NCBI RefSeq assembly: GCF_905171765.1
Contig: NC_053391.1
Location: 186,568,559 to 186,632,558 of the forward strand
Reading direction: 5' to 3'
DNA length: 64,000 bases
Origin: Bufo bufo
Lineage: Eukaryota; Chordata; Amphibia; Anura; Bufonidae
Part shown: positions 9,497 through 18,010 of the stretch, one piece after another
How positions within the stretch are numbered: position 1 is the first letter of the stretch
Layout: each line of letters opens with the position of its first letter
Position numbers and translations under genes: made by a program
The notes under the pieces: model-generated
Database searches by the model: none
What the model was told of the DNA's origin: nothing
Seen by the model: only the letters and a program-made list of their open reading frames with translations

Positions 9497-11608
9497 TATT
9501 CCAATAGTCTGCTGACTATAATTTCCTGTTTCTGGTCCTATAATTAAAATATAACTTTTATTTTCCTTTTATTAAACACTATGTTCCACACAAAAAACAC
9601 TTATTAAAATGTATATGGAGGGCTTGGACCTGTGGGCTCAGTGTCTGTATTAATCTGAATGATCAGGAGGACTTCACTCTTTCACACAAAAATCACACAC
9701 AGGCCAATTGTATCTAACCTGTGTGATTACACTTTATTGCCTGTAGGTGTCGCCCGACACCAGGCATATGATTAATTACGCCGCACTTTGTTACTAAATG
9801 TTGCGTCCTAGGCTCTGCCTTGATTGTAATGTCCCTCACTGACCATTTCTAAGTATCTATACTATTCATGTATTTCTAATCTGGCCCTCAGGAGGGTTCG
9901 GCGTCTGCAGATCGCCTTTCCCTAAGCCATTCTCAGCCCTGCCGTCATTATTAAAACGTTAAAGACACAGCTCCCCAACATGTTTCACCGCAACGGCGGC
10001 GTCTTCAGGGGAATGGAGCTACTATCAACACGAGTGCTTCCTATCTCCAAGTCTTTATATCAGTGGGGTGGGATTCATTTGGAAGTCACCTATCACATTG
10101 CGATCTCGTGTTGATTGATGTCCGCTAGCGGCCAATCACATATTTACTTTCGGGTGAAATTCTGCGCTTGCGTCCAATGTCTACCGAGTTTACGGGGTAT
10201 GTACTACGCATGCGTCTGGTGTTTGAAAAACTTTTTTTCTGGCAAAGTTTGTACGCATGCGTTAAGAGATAGACTCATTGTCGACTAAATCCCCACACTA
10301 TGTGCGCATGCTCAGGGACTTCGATTTTCTTATTTCTCAGTTACCTCCCCCCCCCCCCTTATCTTCTGCACCTGCGTCCGGTGTTTGTAGACTTTTTCCA
10401 CCAGCAATTTTTGTGCACATGTGTTGGGAGATAGATTTAGAGGCGCATATTCAGGGACTTTGATTTTCTTTTTTCTCTCCATGCCCTCTGCGCTTGCGTC
10501 TGGTGTTGGGAAACTTTTTCCACCAGCAGGTTTGTACGCATGCGTTAGGAGATAGACTTATTACCAGCTTTTGTATCCCCAAGCTAGAGGCACGTATTCA
10601 GGGACTTTGATTATCTCCTCATTTCTCCAATTCTTTCCTGTGTCCTCTACGCTTTACACTCAGCGAGTTTTTGGGGGAGTATAGAATCAAGTGATTCCAT
10701 CCCTATCATCGATAAAGGGGTGTCCGGACTTGGAATTATTGTCCTCTTCTCCGTATACTGCGCATGTGTAAGTGCTCATATTCAGATTTCTCTGCGTATC
10801 GCTTATAAGGCGCCTATATTGGCACTTTTGATATTTGTAGAGCTCCAATAAGATCTATATCACTTCGTTTCAGTATCTAATGTTCTACAGCGCACGCAAT
10901 AATATTTATATTTTCTCTTTCCTATGGTACAGTGTATATGCCAGGACTCCAAATCAGAAACTCCCAAGATCGACAGTCCAGATGCGCTCCATGGCGACGG
11001 TCCATATCCCACATGGTAGACCCTTGGAATCACAAGGTATTCTTATATAGATGAATATCTCAGTCTCTGGAATCAGTTGTCATATATCCATAGTTGTTAT
11101 GGTTTTTCGCATATACAGAAACTGAGATTTTTTTTACTGGTTTGTATATAGATGTTCAAAGTCAGTTCCCATTACTTTTTGCCTACATTTACCCTCAGAC
11201 TTTTAAGGATGTCTATATTATCCATAATTCATTTTTTATTTATTGTAAATATCAGGACACACCGCTTGAATTTTCCCTTTAATATGTCATGGCCTATGTT
11301 TTTCCTGGACAATTCTTAATTTAGCTCATTTTTATATATTTATTGTAGTCTTTTTTGATACAACGTATCATAGAGAGAAGAATACGTAGTCTATATTTCA
11401 TAGAGGTCACTGACCTCTCTCACATTTGTTTATAGTTTATATTTTCAAAGCAGGGTGTCATATAAATGCTGTGTATGTGAAACCCTCATTCAGACCAACT
11501 GGACTCATTGTATTGAGTCGTTGAATCCATCTTGCTTCATTCTGCAAAAGTTTTTTGTCAAGATTGCCTCCCCTGGGGCCCATGGTTAGTTTCTCTATGC
11601 CCCAAAAA
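9497..11608 (-). repeat. Left palindrome arm: inverted Penelope 3' end
   Basis: Reverse complement of 14918-15320 joined to 18536-20207. Matching landmarks include CCAACATGTTTCACCGCAACG near 9978 and its counterpart near 19650, and the TTTTAAGGATGTC site at about 11210, which is uninterrupted here but split by a TTAA element in the right arm. The outer boundary is clear: homology stops at AATATTCC near 9497 and at GGAATATT near 20207. The left arm lacks a ~65-bp AT-rich insert present in the right arm at about 19790-19855. Confidence 0.85.
11458..11608 (-). pseudogene. Penelope ORF C-terminus (inverted copy)
   Basis: The minus strand encodes the same terminal peptide as 14893-15069: WGIEKLTMGPRGGNLDKKLL, then WIQRLNTMSPVGLNEGF and a stop. 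The GIE-x-RGG...WI-x-L...P-x-GLNE pattern is the usual end of Penelope polyproteins. A partial duplication of WGIEK sits at the join with the plus-strand element, marking the junction of the inverted copies at 11609-11636. Confidence 0.75.
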
Positions 11609-11636
11609 CATTTCTCTATGCCCCAAAAAAAAAAAA

Positions 11637-11868
11637 AGAATGACATCATCCGATGTATAGGAACCTTTGATGGTTATAACAAAGAGATACACAATATATT
11701 AAAGAAATATTGGTATATAATACAGATAGATAGTGATTTAAGATCAGTACTTACCAGTAATCCAAGCGTAACGTACAGAAGAGGTCCCAACCTGAAGGAT
11801 CAATTGGTGCATAGCTACCTAAAGGAGAAAGGCACAGATAATATTTTAAATAGAGAAAAATATCGAGG
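11637..11868 (+). pseudogene. Penelope RT thumb fragment
   Basis: The frame reads ILKKYWYIIQID, then a Pro-containing segment ending VTYRRGPNLKDQLVHSYL. The YRR-x-x-NL-x-D-x-LV motif is characteristic of the region after the RT palm in Penelope-like elements. It is followed in frame, by chance, by the truncated Tc1 transposase, so a 304-codon chimeric frame exists (11555-12469). The segment linking this motif to the GIY-YIG domain (a Cys-rich linker in the family) is missing, so sequence was lost at the Tc1 junction. Confidence 0.75.
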
Positions 11869-12868
11869 GTTGACAGGCTCAGAAAAGTCAAAAATAGTGA
11901 GATATCTTGCAGAGGGATGCAGCACTCTTAAAATTGCAAAGCTTCTGAAGCGTGATCATCGAACAATCAAGCGTTTCATTCAAAATAGTCAACAGGGTCG
12001 CAAGAAGCGTGTGGAAAAACCAAGGCGCAAAATAACTGCCCATGAACTGAGAAAAGTCAAGCGTGCAGCTGCCAAGATGCCACTTGCCACCAGTTTGGCC
12101 ATATTTCAGAGCTGCAACATCACTGGAGTGCCCAAAAGCACAAGGTGTGCAATACTCAGAGACATGGCCAAGGTAAGAAAGGCTGAAAGACGACCACCAC
12201 TGAACAAGACACACAAGCTGAAACGTCAAGACTGGGCCAAGAAATATCTCAAGACTGATTTTTCTAAGGTTTTATGGACTGATGAAATGAGAGTGAGTCT
12301 TGATGGGCCAGATGGATGGGCCCGTGGCTGGATTGGTAAAGGGCAGAGAGCTCCAGTCCGACTCAGACGCCAGCAAGGTGGAGGTGGAGTACTGGTTTGG
12401 GCTGGTATCATCAAAGATGAGCTTGTGGGGCCTTTTCGGGTTGAGGATGGAGTCAAGCTCAACTCCTAGTCCTACTGCCAGTTTCTGGAAGACACCTTCT
12501 TCAAGCAGTGGTACAGGAAGAAGTCTGCATCCTTCAAGAAAAACATGATTTTCATGCAGGACAATGCTCCATCACACGCGTCCAAGTACTCCACAGCGTG
12601 GCTGGCAAGAAAGGGTATAAAAGAAGAAAATCTAATGACATGGCCTCCTTGTTCACCTGATCTGAACCCCATTGAGAACCTGTGGTCCATCATCAAATGT
12701 GAGATTTACAAGGAGGGAAAACAGTACACCTCTCTGAACAGTGTCTGGGAGGCTGTGGTTGCTGCTGCACGCAATGTTGATGGTGAACAGATCAAAACAC
12801 TGACAGAATCCATGGATGGCAGGCTTTTGAGTGTCCTTGCAAAGAAAGGTGGCTATATTGGTCACTGA
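11869..12868 (+). pseudogene. DD37E transposase copy 1, truncated with one stop
   Basis: Same protein as the intact copy at 13546-14562 but lacking the first residues and carrying TAG at 12467-12469 where copy 2 has CAG (Gln). The second half remains open (12545-12868 and upstream), so a single substitution separates it from a long frame. Catalytic boxes WTDEMRV, MQDNAPSH and SPDLNPIENLW are all present. It cannot supply full transposase. Confidence 0.85.
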
Positions 12869-13196
12869 TTTGTTTTTGTTTTGTTTTTGAATGTCAGAAA
12901 TGTATATTTGTGAATGTTGAGATGTTATATTGGTTTCACTGGTAAAAATAAATAATTGAAATGGGTATATATTAGTTTTTTGTTAAGTTGCCTAATAATT
13001 ATGCACAGTAATAGTCACCTGCACACACAGATATCCCCCTAAAATATCTAAAACTAAAAACAAACTAAAAACTACTTCCAAAAATATTCAGCTTTGATAT
13101 TAATGAGTTTTTTGGGTTCATTGAGAACATGGTTGTTGTTCAATAATAAAATTAATCCTCAAAATTACAACTTGCCTAATAATTCTGCACTCCCTG
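11869..13196 (+). mobile_element. Tc1-type (DD37E) transposon copy 1, 5' truncated
   Basis: Almost identical to 13541-14890 (I count about six substitutions over ~1.33 kb). The 3' end matches copy 2, GCCTAATAATTCTGCACTCC then CTG, followed by TA at 13197-13198. The 5' terminal repeat and the first six codons are missing: similarity begins at TTGACAGGCTCAG, directly against Penelope DNA. A deletion that removed the left end and adjoining Penelope sequence explains this best. Confidence 0.85.
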
Positions 13197-13198
13197 TA

Positions 13199-13325
13199 GC
13201 ATCATGTCCCTGCCCCAGGTTGTATGTGGGTAAAACCACTCAGGAATTGAGACGTTGGATATAGGGACATCTAAGCTCAATAGAAACGGAGAAAGATACA
13301 CCCATTGCAAGACACATAAAATATA
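13199..13325 (+). pseudogene. Penelope GIY-YIG endonuclease fragment
   Basis: Squeezed between the two Tc1 elements, the frame reads CPCPRLYVGKTTQELRRWI, then a TAG, then HLSSIETEKDTPIARHI. LYVGKT is the GIY-YIG core as found in Penelope-like elements, where this nuclease nicks the target to prime reverse transcription; DTPIARH is the usual downstream block. It reads on into the C-terminal piece after Tc1 copy 2 at 14893. One in-frame stop shows decay. Confidence 0.8.
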
Positions 13326-13327
13326 TA

Positions 13328-14890
13328 CACTGCGTGCAGAATTATTAGGCAAATGAGTATTTTGACCACATCATCCTCTTTATGCATGTTGTCTTACTCC
13401 AAGCTGTATAGGCTCGAAAGCCTACTACCAATTAAGCATATTAGGTGATGTGCATCTCTGTAATGAGAAGGGGTGTGGTCTAATGACATCAACACCCTAT
13501 ATTAGGTGTGCATAATTATTAGGCAACTTTCTTTCCTTTGGCAAAATGAGTCAAAAGAAGGACTTGACAGGCTCAGAAAAGTCAAAAATAGTGAGATATC
13601 TTGCAGAGGGATGCAGCACTCTTAAAATTGCAAAGCTTCTGAAGCGTGATCATCGAACAATCAAGCGTTTCATTCAAAATAGTAAACAGGGTCGCAAGAA
13701 GCGTGTGGAAAAACCAAGGCGCAAAATAACTGCCCATGAACTGAGAAAAGTCAAGCGTGCAGCTGCCAAGATGCCACTTGCCACCAGTTTGGCCATATTT
13801 CAGAGCTGCAACATCACTAGAGTGCCCAAAAGCACAAGGTGTGCAATACTCAGAGACATGGCCAAGGTAAGAAAGGCTGAAAGACGACCACCACTGAACA
13901 AGACACACAAGCTGAAACGTCTAGACTGGGCCAAGAAATATCTCAAGACTGATTTTTCTAAGGTTTTATGGACTGATGAAATGAGAGTGAGTCTTGATGG
14001 GCCAGATGGATGGGCCCGTGGCTGGATTGGTAAAGGGCAGAGAGCTCCAGTCCGACTCAGACGCCAGCAAGGTGGAGGTGGAGTACTGGTTTGGGCTGGT
14101 ATCATCAAAGATGAGCTTGTGGGGCCTTTTCGGGTTGAGGATGGAGTCAAGCTCAACTCCCAGTCCTACTGCCAGTTTCTGGAAGACACCTTCTTCAAGC
14201 AGTGGTACAGGAAGAAGTCTGCATCCTTCAAGAAAAACATGATTTTCATGCAGGACAATGCTCCATCACACGCGTCCAAGTACTCCACAGCGTGGCTGGC
14301 AAGAAAGGGTATAAAAGAAGAAAATCTAATGACATGGCCTCCTTGTTCACCTGATCTGAACCCCATTGAGAACCTGTGGTCCATCATCAAATGTGAGATT
14401 TACAAGGAGGGAAAACAGTACACCTCTCTGAACAGTGTCTGGGAGGCTGTGGTTGCTGCTGCACGCAATGTTGATGGTGAACAGATCAAAACACTGACAG
14501 AATCCATGGATGGCAGGCTTTTGAGTGTCCTTGCAAAGAAAGGTGGCTATATTGGTCACTGATTTGTTTTTGTTTTGTTTTTGAATGTCAGAAATGTATT
14601 TTTGTGAATGTTGAGATGTTATATTGGTTTCACTGGTAAAAATAAATAATTGAAATGGGTATATATTAGTTTTTTGTTAAGTTGCCTAATAATTATGCAC
14701 AGTAATAGTCACCTGCACACACAGATATCCCCCTAAAATATCTAAAACTAAAAACAAACTAAAAACTACTTCCAAAAATATTCAGCTTTGATATTAATGA
14801 GTTTTTTGGGTTCATTGAGAACATGGTTGTTGTTCAATAATAAAATTAATCCTCAAAAATACAACTTGCCTAATAATTCTGCACTCCCTG
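13328..14890 (+). mobile_element. Tc1-type (DD37E) transposon copy 2, complete
   Basis: A 1563-bp element flanked by TA at 13326-13327 and 14891-14892. Terminal inverted repeats are about 25 bp: 5' CACTGCGTGCAG then AATTATTAGGCAA, and 3' end complementary to CAGGGAGTGCAG then AATTATTAGGCAA. The same GCCTAATAATT motif recurs internally (about 13510-13525 and 14680-14695), giving subterminal repeats. It sits in the Penelope ORF between the GIY-YIG block and the C-terminus, and removing it restores the reading frame there. Both ends and the transposase frame are intact. Confidence 0.92.
13546..14562 (+). CDS. Tc1-type DD37E transposase, intact
   Basis: Encodes 338 residues from ATG at 13546, which follows the 5' region directly. 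The N-terminus has helix-turn-helix DNA-binding domains (LTGSEKSKIVRYLAEGCSTL then LLKRDHRTIKRFI, and a second around 60-105). The DDE catalytic core has D144 (LWTDEMRV), D237 (FMQDNAPSH) and E275 (PDLNPIENLW). The D237-E275 spacing is 37 residues, so this belongs to a DD37E group rather than the classical DD34E. A Gly-rich box RRQQGGGGVLVW lies between them. The full-length frame, intact ends and a 0.5%-divergent sister copy 150 bp away suggest recent mobility. The enzyme would excise and insert the element at TA in the nucleus. Confidence 0.92.
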   Translation: MSQKKDLTGSEKSKIVRYLAEGCSTLKIAKLLKRDHRTIKRFIQNSKQGRKKRVEKPRRKITAHELRKVKRAAAKMPLATSLAIFQSCNITRVPKSTRCAILRDMAKVRKAERRPPLNKTHKLKRLDWAKKYLKTDFSKVLWTDEMRVSLDGPDGWARGWIGKGQRAPVRLRRQQGGGGVLVWAGIIKDELVGPFRVEDGVKLNSQSYCQFLEDTFFKQWYRKKSASFKKNMIFMQDNAPSHASKYSTAWLARKGIKEENLMTWPPCSPDLNPIENLWSIIKCEIYKEGKQYTSLNSVWEAVVAAARNVDGEQIKTLTESMDGRLLSVLAKKGGYIGH

Positions 14891-14892
14891 TA

Positions 14893-15069
14893 CATGGGAA
14901 TAAAAAATCAGTACTACGTTTTTGGGGCATAGAGAAACTAACCATGGGCCCCAGGGGAGGCAATCTTGACAAAAAACTTTTGCAGAATGAAGCAAGATGG
15001 ATTCAACGACTCAATACAATGAGTCCAGTTGGTCTGAATGAGGGTTTCACATACACAGCATTTATATGA
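14893..15069 (+). pseudogene. Penelope ORF C-terminus
   Basis: HGNKKSVLRFWGIEKLTMG, then RGGNLDKKLLQNEARWIQRL and ending GLNEGFTYTAFI before TGA at about 15067. This is the end of the Penelope polyprotein and is contiguous with the GIY-YIG piece at 13199-13325 once Tc1 copy 2 is removed. An inverted twin lies at 11458-11608. Confidence 0.75.
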
Positions 15070-15337
15070 CACCCTGCTTTGAGAATATAAACTATAAACA
15101 AATGTGAGAGAGGTCAGTGACCTCTATGAAATATAGACTACGTATTCTTCTCTCTATGATACGTTGTAGCAAAAAAGACTACAATAAATATATAAAAATT
15201 AGCTAAATTAAGAATTGTCCAGGAAAAACATAGGCCATGACATATTAAAGGGAAAATTCAAGCGGTGTGTCCTGATATTTACAATAAATAAAAAATGAAT
15301 TATGGATAATATAGACATCCTTAACCCCTTAAGGACG

Positions 15338-16238
15338 CATGACGTACCGGTACGGCATGTTTCCCGAGTCCTTAAGGACCCATGACGTACCGGTACGTCA
15401 TGTGTTGTTCCGATCACTGCCGCCCGGCCGGCTGTGATCGGAACACGGTGCCTGCTCAAATCATTGAGCAGGCACCTAGGCTAAATGCGCGCGGGGGGGG
15501 GTCCCGTGACCCCCCCATGTCGGCGATCGCTACAAACCGCAGGTCAATTCAGACCTGCGGTTTGTTGCGATTTCTGCAGTTTCTGATCCCCGCGGTCCCT
15601 GACCGCGAGGATCAGAAACTTTATAATGCCCAAAATCTATCTGTATCCCCCCCCCCCTGCACCCCCGAGTGATTTTAGCCCGGTGGGAGGTGCAGGGGGA
15701 GGGTTGCGGGCGGTGCGGGAGGTGCGGCAGGCGGGATTGCGATCCCCCGCCCGCCTCCCATTGGATAATCGTTGGTGTACAGTGGGTATACCAGGGTACC
15801 AGCACATTGCTGGCACCCTGGTATAAACGGCTGACATCGGTGATGCGATGTCAGCCGTTTAACCCTTTCCATACAGCGGTCCGTACGGACCGCTGTATGG
15901 AAAAGGTTAACAGCTCAGGGAGCTCCCTCCCTCTCCGATCGGGGGGCTGCTGTGCCTTTGCAGCCCCCCGATGGGAGAGGGAGAGAGCTCCCAGACAGCC
16001 CCCCGCCAGCCCCGTCCTTACCCTTCCCCGTCTGCGAAGTTGTGGCAGACGGGGAAGGTTCCCATGGCAACAGGACGCCGTCTCAGGCGTCCTGCTGTCC
16101 ATGGTGCTGAACAGATCTGTGCTGAAAGCATAGATCTGTTCAGTGTAAGTAAAATACAGTGCAGTACAATATATATTGTACTGTACTGTATTATACAGAC
16201 ATCAGACCCACTGGATCTTCAAGAACCAAGTGGGTCTG
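15338..16238. repeat. Array of ~15 consecutive distinct hairpins
   Basis: Successive, different inverted repeats nearly fill this stretch: 15338-15359, 15381-15402 (perfect 22-bp palindrome), 15407-15444, 15448-15475, 15494-15516, 15534-15563, 15579-15619, 15652-15699, 15788-15824, 15825-15860, 15869-15900 (perfect 32-bp palindrome), about 15911-15993 (long GC-rich stem with one bulge), 16022-16058, 16062-16103, 16109-16141, 16155-16190 and 16203-16238. Stems are 8-30 bp with short loops and do not share sequence with each other, apart from the first two. Confidence 0.9.
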
Positions 16239-16329
16239 GGTAAAAAAAAAAGTAAAAAAAAGTGAAAAAAAAGTAAAAATCAAAAAACACATTTATCACT
16301 GATTAAAAATGAAAAAAATAAAATTCCCT

Positions 16330-18010
16330 ACACATGTTTGGTATCGTCGCGTCCGTAACGACCTGATCTATAAAAGGGTCATGTTACTAAAAATAAAAAA
16401 TAAAAAACTATGATGAAATTGAAATTTTGCCCACCTTACTTCCCAAAAAAAGGTAATAAAAGTGATCAAAAAAGTTGCATGTACGCCAAAATTGTAACAA
16501 TCAAACCGTCATCTCATCCCGCAAAAAATGAGACCCTACTTAAGATAATCGCCAAAAAACTGAAAAAACTATGGCTCTTAGACTATGGAAACACTAAAAC
16601 ATCATTTTTTTTGTTTCAAAAATGAAATCATTGTGTAGAACTTACATAAATTTAAAAAAAGTATACATATTAGGTATCGCCGCGTCCGTATCGACCGACT
16701 CTATAAAAATATCACATGACCTAACCCCTCAGGTGACCACCGTAAAAAAATAAAAATAAAAACGGTGTAAAAAAAGCAATTTTTTGTCATCTTACGTCAC
16801 AAAAAGTGTAATAGCAAGCGATCAAAAAGTCATGTGCACCCCAAAATAGTGCAAATCAAACCATCATCTCATCCCGCAAAAAATGAGACCCTACTTGAGA
16901 TAATCGCCCAAAAACTGAAAAAACTATGGCTCTTAGACTATGGAGACACTAAAACTTTTTTTTTGTTTTAAAAATGAAATCATTGGGTAAAACTTACATA
17001 AATTAAAATAATTGTATACATATTAGGTATCGCCGTGTCCGTGACAACCTGCTCTATGAAATTACCACATGATCTAACCTGTCAGATGAATGTTGTAAAT
17101 AACAAAAAAAAAAAACGGTGCCAAAAAGCTATTTCTTGTTTCCTTGCCGCACAAAAAGTGTAATATAGAGCAACCAAAAATCATATGTACCCTAAACTAG
17201 TACCAACAAAACTGCCACCCTATCCCGTAGTTTCTAAAATGGGGTCACTTTTCTGGAGTTTTTACTCTAGGGGTGCATCAGGGGGGCTTCAAATGGGACA
17301 TGGTGTCAAAAAAACAGTCCAGCAAAATCTGCCTTCCAAAAACCGTATGGCATTCCTTTCCTTCTGCGCCCTGCCGTGTGCCCGTACAGCGGTTTACGAC
17401 CACATATGGGGTGTTTCTGTAAACTACAGAATCAGGGCCATAAATATTGAGTTTTGTTTGGCTGTTAACCCTTGCTTTGTAACTGGAAAAAAAATATTAA
17501 AATGGAAAATCTGCCAAAAAAGTGAAATTTTGAAATTGTATCTCTATTTTCCATTAAATGTTGTGCAACACCTAAAGGGTTAACAAAGTTTGTAAAATCA
17601 GTTTTGAATACCTTGAGGGGTTTAGTTTCTTAGATGGGGTCACTTTTATGGAGTTTCTACTCTAGGGGTGCATCAGGGGGCTTCAAATGGGACATGGTGT
17701 CAAAAAAACAGTCCAGCAAAATCTGGCTTCCAAAAACCATACGGCGCACCTTTCCCTCTACGCCCTACTGTGTGCCCGTACAGTAGTTTACGGCCACATA
17801 TGGGGTGTTTCTGTAAATGGCAGAGTCAGGGCAATAAAGATACAGTCTTGTTTGGCTGTTAACCCTTGCTTTGTTAGTCGAAAAAATGGGTTAAAATGGA
17901 AAATTAGGCAAAAAAATGAAATTCTCAAATTTTATCCCCATTTGCCAATAACTCTTGTGCAACACCTAAAGGGTTAACGAAGTTTGTAAAATCAGTTTTG
18001 AATACCTTGA
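16330..18010. repeat. Internal tandem repeats of the TTAA element
   Basis: Two sets. A unit of about 345 bp starts GGTATCG(T/C)CG(C/T)GTCCGT at about 16341, 16671 and 17027. It includes TCATCTCATCCCGCAAAAAA and CTATGGCTCTTAGACTATGG in the first two. A second unit of about 395 bp starts GGGGTCACTTTT at about 17243 and 17637, containing CTAGGGGTGCATCAGGGG and GGGACATGGTGTCAAAAAA. No gene is supported; the ~60-130 codon frames here are by-products of the repeats. Confidence 0.75.

Noticed and set aside
11555..12469. 304-codon frame as a novel fusion gene
   Set aside because: It is Penelope thumb read by chance into a truncated Tc1 transposase and ends at a TAG that interrupts the transposase.
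15382..16133. Pro/Arg-rich frames across the hairpin array
   Set aside because: Both strands are open because palindromic GC-rich DNA lacks stops; no protein features.
17185..17977. Frames of 64-132 codons in the TTAA element
   Set aside because: They lie in two tandem copies of a noncoding repeat and have no transposase motifs.
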